Made by a program: the position numbers and the translations under genes
Shown here: one piece after another, positions 1 to 8,668 of the stretch
Numbering within the stretch: position 1 is the first letter of the stretch
How the letters are laid out: every line of letters starts with the position of its first letter
Source of the DNA: Fibrisoma montanum
GTDB lineage: Bacteria > Bacteroidota > Bacteroidia > Cytophagales > Spirosomataceae
Length of the DNA: 64,000 nt
NCBI RefSeq assembly: GCF_003583365.1
Contig: NZ_QXED01000004.1
Span: forward strand, 496,001-560,000
Direction: 5' to 3'
The notes under the pieces: model-generated
What the model saw: only the letters and a program-made list of their open reading frames with translations
What the model was told of the DNA's origin: nothing
Database searches by the model: none

Positions 1-565
1 CAGCTACCAGGTCGGCAATAACCCGCGGGTAGTGCTCATGTTCCAGTTTCTGCACGTTGCGTGCTACATCCTCGGGCGAATCCGTCGGCGTAACCGGACA
101 GCGGGCCTGGAAAATAACCTGCCCTTCGTCGTATCGCTCGTTGACGTAGTGGATCGTAATGCCGGACTCCGTTTCGCCGGCGGCAACGACCGCTTCGTGA
201 ACAAAATGCCCGTACATACCTTTTCCCCCGAATTTAGGTAATAAAGCCGGATGAATGTTAATAATGCGGTTTGGAAATGCCTGAACCAGTTCCGATGGCA
301 TAAGCCACATGAAACCAGCCAGTACGATCAGGTCGATCTGTTGCTCCTGCAACAAACGGATCACCCGGCTGCTTTCGTAAAACGTAGTTCGATCGAACAG
401 GAGCACCGGAATATGAAGCCGCCGGGCGCGGTCGATAACCCCGGCTTTTGGGCTGTTTGAGAGAATCAGTGTAATCTCAACATCCGTGCTGTTGGTAAGG
501 TGCTCCGCGATTTTTTCAGCGTTTGAACCGGAGCCGGAGGCAAAAATGGCAATTCGTCTGGTCAT
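1..565 (-). CDS. purN: Phosphoribosylglycinamide formyltransferase (3' end cut by window edge)
   Basis: Transfers a formyl group from 10-formyl-tetrahydrofolate to GAR in the third step of de novo purine synthesis, in the cytoplasm. Read on the minus strand from the ATG at 563-565, 188 residues are visible. They begin MTRRIAIFASGSGSNAEKI, the GSGSN phosphate loop of the family. Further on come NIHPALLPKFGGKGMYG, with the catalytic Asn and His, and ESGITIHYVNERYDEG, with the catalytic Asp. PurN proteins are about 190 residues, so only a few C-terminal residues lie outside the window. The gene is divergent from the ABC ATPase to its right. The shared gap of about 120 bp must hold both promoters. 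Identification is secure from the motifs. Confidence 0.93.
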   Translation of the reverse strand, partial: MTRRIAIFASGSGSNAEKIAEHLTNSTDVEITLILSNSPKAGVIDRARRLHIPVLLFDRTTFYESSRVIRLLQEQQIDLIVLAGFMWLMPSELVQAFPNRIINIHPALLPKFGGKGMYGHFVHEAVVAAGETESGITIHYVNERYDEGQVIFQARCPVTPTDSPEDVARNVQKLEHEHYPRVIADLVA

Positions 566-659
566 TGAGCAGCGGTTGGCGGTCGAGGAATAATTGTCAG
601 GATGAGGTGATACACTGACTTACGACCATCGACTGACCGGCGAAATTACAACTTTTGTC

Positions 660-667
660 TATTTTTG
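660..667 (+). promoter_or_regulatory. Bacteroidota -7 box for the ABC ATPase operon
   Basis: TATTTTTG fits the Bacteroidota -7 consensus TAnnTTTG. A start site about 6 bases downstream gives a short leader before the ATG at 689 and excludes the longer TTG reading that would begin at 665. I see no clear -33 TTG at the expected distance, so confidence is moderate. Confidence 0.45.
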
Positions 668-688
668 TCGGTAGTAGTCCTGACTCCG

Positions 689-1315
689 ATGCTGGCAACC
701 AATCAACTTACGTTTCAATACTCATCTGTCAAGCGGTTTGCGTTTCCCGACGTTCGCTGCGCTGACCGGGAAGCCCTGCTAATTCTGGGGCGGTCGGGAA
801 CGGGCAAAACGACCTTCCTGCATTTGCTGGCCCTGTTGCTGAAACCCAATAGCGGTTCGGTCACCATCAATCAGACGGATCTGACTCAGCTCAGCCCGGC
901 TCAAACGGCTGCCTTCCGGGCTAAGCACGTGGGCATCGTTTACCAGAAGCCCCATTTTGTCAGTTCGTTGTCCGTCCTGGATAATCTGTTGCTGGCAAAC
1001 TACCTGGCTGGTCAGCCGCAGAACAGGGAGCGCGCCCGGCAGCTGGCCGCTCAACTGGGTTTTGGCGACCATCTGGCCAAAAAGACGCACCAGCTTAGTC
1101 AGGGTGAACAACAGCGGGTCAGCATCGCCCGGGCGGTTATGAATCAGCCGCAGGTGATTCTGGCCGACGAGCCTACGTCCAGCCTCGACGACGAGAACAC
1201 AGACCGCGTAGTCCGTTTGTTGCGTGAACAATCCGAACAGATTGGTGCCAGCCTGATCGTTGTTACGCACGACCAGCGGCTAAAAGATGTCTTTCAAAAC
1301 CGAATTGAACTGTAA
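689..1315 (+). CDS. ABC transporter ATP-binding protein, LolD/MacB type
   Basis: ATPase subunit of an ABC transporter of the lipoprotein-release or macrolide-export (LolD/MacB) class; it would couple ATP hydrolysis to a membrane partner not encoded nearby. The 208-residue product has Walker A (GRSGTGKTTF), the Q-loop region (GIVYQKPHF), the signature LSQGEQQRVSIARA, Walker B with catalytic Glu (VILADEPTSSLD) and a switch His (VVTHD). The start is ATG 689; an in-frame TTG lies 24 bases upstream inside the putative promoter. The stop codon TAA overlaps the next gene's ATG as TAATG, which suggests translational coupling. No permease of the FtsX/LolCE type is seen beside it, so the exact substrate is unknown. 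Confidence 0.85.
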   Translation: MLATNQLTFQYSSVKRFAFPDVRCADREALLILGRSGTGKTTFLHLLALLLKPNSGSVTINQTDLTQLSPAQTAAFRAKHVGIVYQKPHFVSSLSVLDNLLLANYLAGQPQNRERARQLAAQLGFGDHLAKKTHQLSQGEQQRVSIARAVMNQPQVILADEPTSSLDDENTDRVVRLLREQSEQIGASLIVVTHDQRLKDVFQNRIEL

Positions 1316-2061
1316 TGCGGCCGTATCCGCGTATATTCCCACTCATGCGTATTCTGTTGCTTTTTGTTCTGTTGCTGCCCGGGCTGGCTTCTGCGGGTAA
1401 CCGCGACGGCCGGCCGCGTAAGAAAAAGGATTATCTGGTTACTCTGAAAACCGACTACGGGACAATGCGGCTGGTGCTGTACGACCAGACGCCAAAGCAC
1501 AAAGAGAACTTTATCAAGCTGGTTGAGCGCAAGTTCTACGATAGCCTGATGTTTCACCGGATCATCCAGCAATTCATGATTCAGGGTGGAGATCCGGCGT
1601 CGCGCCGGGCCAGAACAGACGAACCGCTTGGCAACGGTGATGTTGGCTACAAGGTACCGGCGGAATTTGTGCCGGCGTTGTTCCATAAAAAAGGAGCGCT
1701 GGCCGCTGCCCGCGACAACAACCCCGAAAAGGCGTCGAGCGGCTGTCAGTTCTACATTGTGCAGGGGCGGGTATGGACCGACGATGAATTGCAGAAACAG
1801 ATCGAGCGGGCAACCGCCCGGGGTGGCCGGGTGCCCAACGATGCGCAGAAACAAGTGTATAAAACCCTTGGCGGCACTCCTCATCTGGACGGTAACTACA
1901 CCGTTTTTGGCGAGGTTATCGACGGATTAGCCGTAGTGGACAGCATTGCCAGACAGCCCCGCAACGATACCGACCGGCCGCGGCAGGACATCCGGATGAT
2001 GATGGATGGTCAGTGGGTAAAAAAGAAAAAAATTACCAAACAGTACAACTATCACTATTAA
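1315..2061 (+). CDS. Secreted cyclophilin-type peptidyl-prolyl isomerase
   Basis: Catalyses cis-trans isomerisation of Xaa-Pro bonds, probably in the periplasm. The N-terminus carries a hydrophobic signal segment (MRILLLFVLLLPGLASA) followed by the cyclophilin fold. Family motifs seen are YDSLMFHRIIQQFMIQGGDP, with the active-site Arg and Gln, and SSGCQFYIVQG. An insert of about 45 residues (TDDELQKQIERATARGG onward) separates this from the C-terminal part and is seen in many Bacteroidota members. Two starts are possible: ATG 1315, overlapping the upstream stop as TAATG, or ATG 1345, which begins the signal peptide neatly. I list the coupled start. The protein is 248 residues from 1315 or 238 from 1345. 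Confidence 0.87.
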   Translation: MRPYPRIFPLMRILLLFVLLLPGLASAGNRDGRPRKKKDYLVTLKTDYGTMRLVLYDQTPKHKENFIKLVERKFYDSLMFHRIIQQFMIQGGDPASRRARTDEPLGNGDVGYKVPAEFVPALFHKKGALAAARDNNPEKASSGCQFYIVQGRVWTDDELQKQIERATARGGRVPNDAQKQVYKTLGGTPHLDGNYTVFGEVIDGLAVVDSIARQPRNDTDRPRQDIRMMMDGQWVKKKKITKQYNYHY

Positions 2062-2114
2062 AAGACAGCTCGGACAGGTAACTACAAGCCGACTGCTTCC
2101 AACTCGCTTCGCTT

Positions 2115-3026
2115 ATGAAAAAACGCATGCTGCTTACCGGTGCCAACGGACTGCTGGGCCAGAAATTGGTTGGGCTGCTCACGCAACAGGCCAACACAGA
2201 ACTGATTGCGACGGCACGAGGTGCCAACCGCCTGCCGTATTCGGAAGGCTACACCTACCAGCCAATGGACATCACGGACCGGCAGCAGGTGATCGATGTC
2301 ATTGCCGAAGCGCAGCCGCAGGTCGTTATTCACACGGCGGCCATGACCGATGTGGATAAGTGCGAGAGCCAGAAGGATGCCTGCTGGGCGCAGAACGTAC
2401 AGGCGGTTGAATACCTGGTCGAAGCCTGCCGGGCAACCAATGCGTTCCTCCTGCACGTATCGACCGACTTTATTTTCGACGGTACGGCCGGGCCTTACGA
2501 CGAAGACGCAGAAGGAAATCCGATCAGTTTCTATGGCTGGAGCAAGTACGCGGCCGAAAAAGTGGTTATTCACTCCGGGCTGCGGTGGGGCATTGCCCGT
2601 ACCGTTCTGGTATACGGCATCGCCCACGACATGAGCCGGAGCAACATCATCCTGTGGGTAAAAAAATCACTCGAGGAAGGTAAAAACATTAAGGTCGTAA
2701 CCGACCAGTGGCGCAGCCCGACGCTGGCCGAAGACCTAGCTATGGGCTGTTACCTGATCGCCGATCAGGAGGCTGAGGGCATTTTCAATATTTCTGGTAA
2801 AGAAGTCCTGACGCCCTACGAAATGGCCATCCGTACCGCCGATTACTTTGGCCTCGACAAATCCTTGATTGCGCAAGCTGATGCGTCGACCTTTACCCAG
2901 CCGGCCCGTCGGCCACCGCGTACGGGTTTCATCCTCGACAAGGCCCGGTCGGTGCTGGGGTATGATCCGCATTCGTTTGAAGAAGGCATCGCTGTGCTGG
3001 CTGGTCAATTGCAGCAGCCGGCATGA
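2115..3026 (+). CDS. RmlD-like NAD(P)-dependent sugar-nucleotide reductase (SDR family)
   Basis: Extended short-chain dehydrogenase of 303 residues, closest by eye to dTDP-4-dehydrorhamnose reductase (RfbD/RmlD). It starts MKKRMLLTGANGLLGQKLV, with the nucleotide-binding GxxGxxG. Next come a Thr-containing strand (HTAAMTDVDKCE), the segment LLHVSTDFIFDGTAGPYDE and the catalytic YxxxK pair in YGWSKYAAEKVV. These are hallmarks of the RmlD family. No other rhamnose genes are adjacent, although a rhamnosyltransferase-like enzyme lies at 29.1-30.1 kb. It may therefore serve surface polysaccharide synthesis or be a general SDR. It overlaps the next gene by ATGA. Confidence 0.8.
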   Translation: MKKRMLLTGANGLLGQKLVGLLTQQANTELIATARGANRLPYSEGYTYQPMDITDRQQVIDVIAEAQPQVVIHTAAMTDVDKCESQKDACWAQNVQAVEYLVEACRATNAFLLHVSTDFIFDGTAGPYDEDAEGNPISFYGWSKYAAEKVVIHSGLRWGIARTVLVYGIAHDMSRSNIILWVKKSLEEGKNIKVVTDQWRSPTLAEDLAMGCYLIADQEAEGIFNISGKEVLTPYEMAIRTADYFGLDKSLIAQADASTFTQPARRPPRTGFILDKARSVLGYDPHSFEEGIAVLAGQLQQPA

Positions 3027-3286
3027 TCGTGCACCTGACCGTGAAGCCCGGCAGCAAAGTGGATCAGCTGTTCTACAATGACGCCGGGCTTCTTGTTGTC
3101 AAACTAAAAGCCCCCGCGCAGGACGGCAAGGCCAATGCTTACCTGGTTGAGTTTCTGGCTAAACAGCTCGGCCTGGCTAAATCGAAGGTTCAGCTCGTCG
3201 CTGGTTTTACAAATCCCCACAAGCGCCTGTCGATCGATGCTGATGACGAAAGCGTCCGTTTGAAGCTCAAGACCTTAGCCGGATAA
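3023..3286 (+). CDS. DUF167 (YggU) family protein
   Basis: Small protein of 87 residues. It has the DUF167 signature: a beta strand with KPGSKVDQL near the N-terminus, then LKAPAQDGKANAYLVEFLAKQLGLAKSKV, where the family's conserved AxxxDGKAN segment is clear, and a final segment about GFTNPHKRLSI. The family has a known fold but no settled biochemical role. The start ATG overlaps the stop of the RmlD-like gene (ATGA), so the two are co-translated. It is the last gene of this operon. About 140 bp follow before the thiolase promoter. Confidence 0.85.
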   Translation: MIVHLTVKPGSKVDQLFYNDAGLLVVKLKAPAQDGKANAYLVEFLAKQLGLAKSKVQLVAGFTNPHKRLSIDADDESVRLKLKTLAG

Positions 3287-3371
3287 GCGTCCCGGCCCGT
3301 CGGTAGTTCTTGTTTTAAGTAAGTTTCTTAGCAAATAAAGGCAAGATTTCCGCTTTCAAGGGCAATTGCTT

Positions 3372-3379
3372 TACCTTTG
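3372..3379 (+). promoter_or_regulatory. Bacteroidota -7 box upstream of the thiolase
   Basis: TACCTTTG is an exact match to TAnnTTTG. The predicted start site is near 3385, giving a leader of about 40 bases before ATG 3426. A 14-bp perfect palindrome lies inside this leader. Confidence 0.5.
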
Positions 3380-3393
3380 TTTTTGCGAAAACC

Positions 3394-3407
3394 GTATGCA
3401 TGCATAC
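3394..3407. promoter_or_regulatory. 14-bp perfect palindrome, candidate operator
   Basis: GTATGCATGCATAC is its own reverse complement. It lies about 10-20 bases past the predicted transcription start and 18 bases before the thiolase ATG. A repressor bound there would block the beta-oxidation genes. The binding protein is not known and no regulator gene is adjacent, so the operator role is inferred from symmetry and position only. Confidence 0.35.
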
Positions 3408-3425
3408 TAATTTCAAGAAAGTACT

Positions 3426-4634
3426 ATGGCCGAAGCCTTCGTTTTTGATGCCGTTCGAACCCCGCGAGGCCGGGGGAAAAGTGACGGATCGCTGCATGAT
3501 GTGCAGCCTATTCAATTGCTGACCAGCGTTCTGCGCGAACTCCGCGACCGAAACGAACTGGACACGGCACTGGTCGATGACGTAATCATGGGGTGCGTAA
3601 CGCCCATTGGTGAGCAGGGGGCCGACATTGCCCGTACAGCCGCGCTCGAAGCCGGGTATGCTGAGTCGGTGGCGGGGGTTCAACTCAACCGGTTCTGTTC
3701 GTCCGGCCTGGAAGCGATCAACATGGCTGCGGCCTACGTTATGTCCGGACAGGTTGATGCGATTGTGGCGGGGGGCGTTGAATCCATGTCGCGGGTGCCG
3801 ATGGGTTCCGATGGGGGCGCATTGTTCATGAATCCCCAGATTGTGGCCCGGCATAACATTGTGCCGCAGGGCATTTCGGCTGATCTGATCGCGACTAAAT
3901 ACGGGTACAGCCGCCAGGATGTTGATCGGTTCGCGGCCGAATCCTACCGCCGGGCTACGGTTTCGCAACAGGAAGGTCGTTTTTATAAAACGCTTGTACC
4001 CATAAAGGATGAAATCGGCGTAACGGTGCTGGATCGCGACGAAGGGGTTCGGCCCGACACGACGGCCGAAAGCCTGAGTAAGCTCAAACCTGCTTTTGAA
4101 GCAATGGGACAGATGGGACTGGACGCGCTGGCCTTGCTTAAATACGCTCAGTACGACCGCATCAATCACGTTCATCATGCCGGAAACTCGTCGCAGATTG
4201 TCGATGGCGCGGCCGGAGTGCTGATCGGTAGTCGTACGTTTGGCGAACAGGCCGGTTTAAAACCCCGCGCCCGGATCAAAGCGTTTGCCATTGTCGGTTC
4301 CGAGCCGACCATCATGCTGACGGGCCCGCTGCCGGCTACCAGAAAAGTACTGAAACGGGCCGGCATGCAGATCAGTGATATTGACCTCTTCGAAGTAAAT
4401 GAAGCCTTTGCCGCCGTTCCGCTGCTGTTCATGGACGAGTTCGGTGTCGATCACAGTAAACTAAACGTCAATGGAGGAGCCATTGCTTTAGGGCATCCAC
4501 TGGGCGCAACCGGCGCCGTTATTTCAGCAACGTTGATTGACGAGCTGGAGCGCTCCAACAAGCAATTTGGCCTTTCAACGCTTTGCATTGGAGGGGGCAT
4601 GGGTATCGCAACGATTTTTGAACGAGTGAACTAG
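3426..4634 (+). CDS. fadA: Acetyl-CoA C-acyltransferase (thiolase)
   Basis: Cleaves 3-ketoacyl-CoA with CoA in the last step of fatty-acid beta-oxidation. The 402-residue protein has the nucleophile Cys91 in [13 protein letters not shown], the substrate-shaping segment VNEAFAA, His357 in [15 protein letters not shown] and the proton-exchanging Cys387 in LCIGGGMG. Length and motifs are those of degradative thiolases. The next gene, 86 bp downstream on the same strand, encodes the multifunctional hydratase/dehydrogenase, so the pair supplies three steps of the cycle. A -7 box and a palindrome lie upstream. The symbol follows function; orthology with E. coli fadA itself is not tested. Confidence 0.93.
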   Translation: MAEAFVFDAVRTPRGRGKSDGSLHDVQPIQLLTSVLRELRDRNELDTALVDDVIMGCVTPIGEQGADIARTAALEAGYAESVAGVQLNRFCSSGLEAINMAAAYVMSGQVDAIVAGGVESMSRVPMGSDGGALFMNPQIVARHNIVPQGISADLIATKYGYSRQDVDRFAAESYRRATVSQQEGRFYKTLVPIKDEIGVTVLDRDEGVRPDTTAESLSKLKPAFEAMGQMGLDALALLKYAQYDRINHVHHAGNSSQIVDGAAGVLIGSRTFGEQAGLKPRARIKAFAIVGSEPTIMLTGPLPATRKVLKRAGMQISDIDLFEVNEAFAAVPLLFMDEFGVDHSKLNVNGGAIALGHPLGATGAVISATLIDELERSNKQFGLSTLCIGGGMGIATIFERVN

Positions 4635-4720
4635 AGACCAGACGTTAGGTGCCGGATAGTGGCCATTCGATCCATGCCAATCGAAAGGTCACCGTTCGGA
4701 TTCCAATAGCCTAGATTAAG

Positions 4721-6883
4721 ATGATTAACTACACCGTAGACCAAAACGTAGCCATCGTTAGCTGGCAGATGACCAGCGCGCCGATGAACGTACTGAACGA
4801 CGAATCAATCCCGGCGTTTGAAGCTGCTTTGCAGCGGGCGTACGCAGATGAATCGGTAACGGGCATTATCATTACGTCCGACAAGCCGGAATTTGTGGTT
4901 GGAGCCGATCTGAAGATGATTCTGCGCAATGCCGACAAAGACCCGAGTGAGATGCTGAAGGTGTCGGCCGAGCTTAACCGGGTGTTCCGCGGTATTGAAA
5001 CATCGGGTAAGCCAACCGTCGCGGCTATCAACGGTACGGCGCTGGGTGGCGGGTACGAAATCTGCCTGGCGTGCCACTACCGCGTGGCTCTGGAGAACCC
5101 AAAAACGCAGATTGGGCTGGTTGAGGTAACGCTGGGTCTGCTGCCGGGTGCGGGCGGTACGCAGCGGTTACCCCGTATGCTGGGCTTGCAGGCGGCTCTT
5201 CCATTGTTGGTAGAAGGCCGGAAGGTAAGCGTTCAGGAGGCTAAGACCCTGGGTATGATCGACGACGTAGCCGCCAGTCGTGAGGAGATGATGGAAAAAG
5301 CCCGGGCGTACATTGCGGCAAACGGAACGTCCGCCCGGCCAAAGCCACTAAAACCGTGGGATGAGATCGATCGCAAAACCGGTAAGATTGTCGGTAAGGA
5401 CAATTTCAAAGTACCAGGCGGCAACGTACAGAGCGTAACCGGGGCCCAGGTGTTCAGTGCCGGAACGGCCATGCTGATGGATAAAACCAAAGGTAATTAC
5501 CCGGCTCCGCTCGAAATCATGGCCTGCGTGTACGAAGGCTTACAGGTGAATATGGACCGGGCGCTGGTGATCGAAGCGCGGCACTTTGTTAAAGTGGCTC
5601 GGTCGAAAGTAGCCCAGAATCTCATCCGTACGATGTTTCTCGGCATGAACGAGGCCAACAAAGGAGCCAGCCGGCCGAAAGACGTACCAAAAACAGACGT
5701 AAGGAAAGTAGGTATTCTGGGAGCCGGTATGATGGGTTCGGGGATTGCCTACGTATCGGCGCTGGCGGGTATCGAAGTGGTTCTGAAAGACGTATCCATT
5801 GAGGCTGCCGAGAAGGGTAAGGAATACTCGCGAAGTCTGCTCAAAAAGGGTGTCGACCGGGGTAAAGTCGACCCACTGAAAGTAGCCGGGATACTACATC
5901 TGATCAAAGCGACGGATCAGGCGGAGGATCTGCGCGGCTGTGACCTGATTATCGAAGCGGTATTTGAAAACCGTGAGTTGAAAGCACAGGTAACACGGGA
6001 GGCCGAACCGATGCTGGCTGAGAACGGTGTGTTTGGGTCCAACACGTCTACGTTGCCCATCAGCGGCCTGGCCGAAGCTTCGGCCAAACCGGGGAACTTC
6101 ATTGGTATACACTTCTTCTCGCCCGTTGATAAGATGATGCTGGTGGAAATCATAATGGGCAAACAAACGTCTGACTACGCACTGGCCGTGGCGATGGACT
6201 ACACTCGTAAGATCAAGAAAACGCCTATCGTTGTCAACGACTCGCGCGGGTTCTATACGTCGCGTTGCTTTGGGACTTACACCGCCGAGGGCATGGAGCT
6301 ACTACGCGACGGCGTGAACCCGGTGTTGATCGAAAACGCGGGTAAAGCCGCCGGTATGCCCGTTGGCCCGCTGGCTGTAACCGACGAAGTGGCACTCGAT
6401 CTGGTGTATAAGATTTCGGGTCAGGGCGTGAAGGACGGCGCTGTGCGTGAGGATGATACCAGCTATCAGACCGCCAAAAAATTAGTTGAACTGGGCCGCC
6501 TGGGTAAGAAAGCAAACGCGGGTTTTTACGACTATCCGGCCGAGGGCAGCAAACAACTCTGGCCGGGACTAAGCGAGCTGTTCCCGATAGCGGAACAACA
6601 GCCGTCTCTCGATGAAGTAAAGACCCGGTTGTTGTATCGGCAGGCACTCGAAGCGGTTCGGTGTTTTGAAGAAGGCGTCGTACGGACGCGGCTGGACGCT
6701 GACCTCGGCTCAATCCTAGCCTGGGGCTTCCCGGCCTATACGGGTGGCGGTTTGTCGTTTGTCGATTTCGTGGGTATCGATACGTTCGTGCAAACCTGCG
6801 ACCGACTGGCTGATACGTATGGTGAGCGTTTCCGGCCAACAAGTATGCTCAGGGAGCGGGTTGGACAACCGACGGTGGTTTAG
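4721..6883 (+). CDS. fadJ: Fused enoyl-CoA hydratase / 3-hydroxyacyl-CoA dehydrogenase
   Basis: Carries out hydration and NAD-dependent oxidation in beta-oxidation. In the 720-residue protein the crotonase domain spans roughly residues 1-200. It shows VGADLKM, the oxyanion-hole segment GTALGGGYEICLA and the catalytic Glu region GLVEVTLGLLPGAGGTQRLP. The dehydrogenase domain begins near residue 328 with VGILGAGMMGSGIAYV, a GxGxxG NAD site, followed by the HFFSPVDKMMLVEII segment with its catalytic His. A C-terminal domain completes the FadB/FadJ layout. The order within the protein is as in E. coli FadB and FadJ; I cannot decide between these, and the symbol is tentative. A strong convergent terminator follows. 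Confidence 0.92.
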   Translation: MINYTVDQNVAIVSWQMTSAPMNVLNDESIPAFEAALQRAYADESVTGIIITSDKPEFVVGADLKMILRNADKDPSEMLKVSAELNRVFRGIETSGKPTVAAINGTALGGGYEICLACHYRVALENPKTQIGLVEVTLGLLPGAGGTQRLPRMLGLQAALPLLVEGRKVSVQEAKTLGMIDDVAASREEMMEKARAYIAANGTSARPKPLKPWDEIDRKTGKIVGKDNFKVPGGNVQSVTGAQVFSAGTAMLMDKTKGNYPAPLEIMACVYEGLQVNMDRALVIEARHFVKVARSKVAQNLIRTMFLGMNEANKGASRPKDVPKTDVRKVGILGAGMMGSGIAYVSALAGIEVVLKDVSIEAAEKGKEYSRSLLKKGVDRGKVDPLKVAGILHLIKATDQAEDLRGCDLIIEAVFENRELKAQVTREAEPMLAENGVFGSNTSTLPISGLAEASAKPGNFIGIHFFSPVDKMMLVEIIMGKQTSDYALAVAMDYTRKIKKTPIVVNDSRGFYTSRCFGTYTAEGMELLRDGVNPVLIENAGKAAGMPVGPLAVTDEVALDLVYKISGQGVKDGAVREDDTSYQTAKKLVELGRLGKKANAGFYDYPAEGSKQLWPGLSELFPIAEQQPSLDEVKTRLLYRQALEAVRCFEEGVVRTRLDADLGSILAWGFPAYTGGGLSFVDFVGIDTFVQTCDRLADTYGERFRPTSMLRERVGQPTVV

Positions 6884-6887
6884 TACG

Positions 6888-6953
6888 GTTTGCGGTTTAC
6901 GGAGGGCTGACGCCAGAATTTCAGACTGCGCCAGCCCTCCGTAAACCGCAAAC
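6888..6953. terminator. Convergent terminator hairpin, 22-bp perfect stem
   Basis: Bases 6888-6909 are the exact reverse complement of 6932-6953, with a 22-base loop. The hairpin fills the gap between two convergent genes, starting 5 bases past the fadJ-like stop and ending 4 bases before the rnhB stop. It can serve both strands. The arms are built of CCGTAAA-type heptads, the same unit seen in other gaps of this window. There is no T-tract beyond the stem. Confidence 0.65.
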
Positions 6954-6957
6954 GAAT

Positions 6958-7533
6958 TCACACCAGCCGAAAGCTCATGCGGTGGTACTTTGTCGGGCCG
7001 TGTTGGCGGATGGCGTCCCTGTGATGAGGGGTTGGGTAGCCGACATTCTGCGCCCAGCCGTAAGCCGGGAACTCGACCCCAAGCCGCTCCATCAGGTCGT
7101 CCCGGTACGTCTTGGCCAGTACGGAAGCCGCGGCAATGGAGAGGTAATGTGCGTCGCCTTTGATGATGCAGGTATGCGGAATCATCGGATACGGTACGAA
7201 GCGGTTACCGTCGACCAGCAGATGGTCGGGACGTACGGTGAGCTCATCAACGGCCCGGTGCATGGCCAGGAAGCTGGCTTTTAAAATGTTGATCCGGTCG
7301 ATTTCCTCGTGCGAGACCTCAGCCACGGCCCAGGCGATGGCGTCGCGCTCGATGTCATGGCGCAGGGTCTCCCGCTGACTGCGACTAAGCTGCTTGGAGT
7401 CGTTCAGGATTGGGTGGACGTAGTCGCGGGGAAGTATTACGGCAGCCGCTACCACCGGCCCGGCCAGACACCCCCGGCCGACCTCGTCTAAACCCGCTTC
7501 GATGGCGTCGGCATTGTAATGTGACTTCAGCAT
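6958..7533 (-). CDS. rnhB: Ribonuclease HII
   Basis: Removes RNA from RNA-DNA hybrids, including single ribonucleotides in DNA. The 191-residue protein begins [21 protein letters not shown], with the hallmark (D)[12 protein letters not shown] that provides the catalytic Asp16 and Glu17. It continues with DSKQLSR, a third acidic site in LLVDGNRF and a fourth in the [17 protein letters not shown] region. Length matches the family. It follows the Bat operon on the same strand, 36 bp after BatA's stop, so it may be co-transcribed with it. Identification is secure. Confidence 0.95.
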   Translation of the reverse strand: MLKSHYNADAIEAGLDEVGRGCLAGPVVAAAVILPRDYVHPILNDSKQLSRSQRETLRHDIERDAIAWAVAEVSHEEIDRINILKASFLAMHRAVDELTVRPDHLLVDGNRFVPYPMIPHTCIIKGDAHYLSIAAASVLAKTYRDDLMERLGVEFPAYGWAQNVGYPTPHHRDAIRQHGPTKYHRMSFRLV

Positions 7534-7569
7534 GTAGTTAATACGTTTCCCTTGGGTTGGCCCTACGTG

Positions 7570-8667
7570 TCAATCTTCCAGAATATTGCCGTAAATGGTG
7601 TTTTTCAGCAGCAACGCAACCAGTAGAAACGCAATGGCCCAGTACAGGTAGATACGGTAATAATCCTGAACATCCTCGTACACGTACGTCCGGACAGGCG
7701 CTTTCTCCAGGCGGTTGATGCGGGTAAATACAGCCCGGAGCCGCCCAACATCTGTAGCCCGATAAAAACCACCGTCACCAATATCAGCGATGGTTTTCAA
7801 AATACCTTCGTCGATCGTAGCAGCGGCCGTTTTGTTAGAACGTACGGCCCGACCTACCGCAATGGTATACAGTCGGATATCAAACGCTTTGGCCAGCCGG
7901 GCGGCCGTAACGGGGTCCAGATTCCCGGCCGTATTGTCGCCATCGCTGATCAGAATGACAATCTTGCTTCGTTTGGCATCCGTTGAATCGGTCTGGGACC
8001 TGGTTGTATCGGCCGATACGGTGAGCGGCTCACGCATCCGGTTAATGCAGCGGGCCAGGGCGTCGCCAATGGCCGTTCCCGATGTCGTGATCATGTTGCT
8101 GTTCAACTCACTCAGGTATTGTTTGATCAGGGCGTAGTCGGTTGTAAGCGGGCAAAGTGAAAAGGCTTCACCGGCAAAAACTACCAGCCCGATCCGGTCA
8201 TTCTTCCGCCCGTTTACGAAGGTCTGGGCAACCTGCCGGGCGGCTGCCAGCCGGTTGGGCAACAGATCGCGTTCGGTCATGGACGATGATACGTCGATGG
8301 CCAGCATGATGTCAATCCCATTCGACTGCTCTTCGCGTTGCTGCCGCACGATCTGGGGCCGGGCCAGAGCGATCAGGGTTAGGCTGATCCCCAAAAAAAC
8401 GCTGAGAGGAAGCAGGTAGCGTAGCATGGCCGTCAGCGACCGGCCGGCCACTTCGCGGCTTACAGGTAGTCCTGACGTAGGCCGCTGGCTGGTGCGCGTA
8501 CTGCCCAGCGATAGATTTAGCCGTTGCCGCGCCTGCCGGTTGATATAATACCGGAGCACAAACAGCAGCACTACCGAGGGTATTGCGTAGAGCGCAAGCG
8601 GATAAGCGAATCGAAATTGTTGCCACTGCTCCGGGCTGAACCAGTGGAGTGAATACCAGGGTTCCAT
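7570..8667 (-). CDS. batA: BatA-type von Willebrand A domain membrane protein
   Basis: Part of the Bat (Bacteroides aerotolerance) system, linked to stress tolerance and envelope integrity, with unknown biochemistry. In the 365-residue protein, membrane segments lie at about 22-39, 82-102 and 334-354. The VWA domain between them has an intact metal site DVSSSM (Asp125, Ser127, Ser129). The N-terminal hydrophobic segment followed by LRYYINRQARQRL and the final helix are typical of BatA. It lies 1 base after the BatD-like gene, indicating tight co-transcription. BatB and BatC, often adjacent, are not found. rnhB follows instead. Confidence 0.85.
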   Translation of the reverse strand: MEPWYSLHWFSPEQWQQFRFAYPLALYAIPSVVLLFVLRYYINRQARQRLNLSLGSTRTSQRPTSGLPVSREVAGRSLTAMLRYLLPLSVFLGISLTLIALARPQIVRQQREEQSNGIDIMLAIDVSSSMTERDLLPNRLAAARQVAQTFVNGRKNDRIGLVVFAGEAFSLCPLTTDYALIKQYLSELNSNMITTSGTAIGDALARCINRMREPLTVSADTTRSQTDSTDAKRSKIVILISDGDNTAGNLDPVTAARLAKAFDIRLYTIAVGRAVRSNKTAAATIDEGILKTIADIGDGGFYRATDVGRLRAVFTRINRLEKAPVRTYVYEDVQDYYRIYLYWAIAFLLVALLLKNTIYGNILED

Positions 8668-8668
8668 A

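Noticed and set aside
3315-4178. Long open frame (287 codons) on the minus strand across the thiolase gene
   Set aside because: It is antisense to a gene with complete catalytic motifs and has no family features. High-GC genes often leave such mirror frames open.
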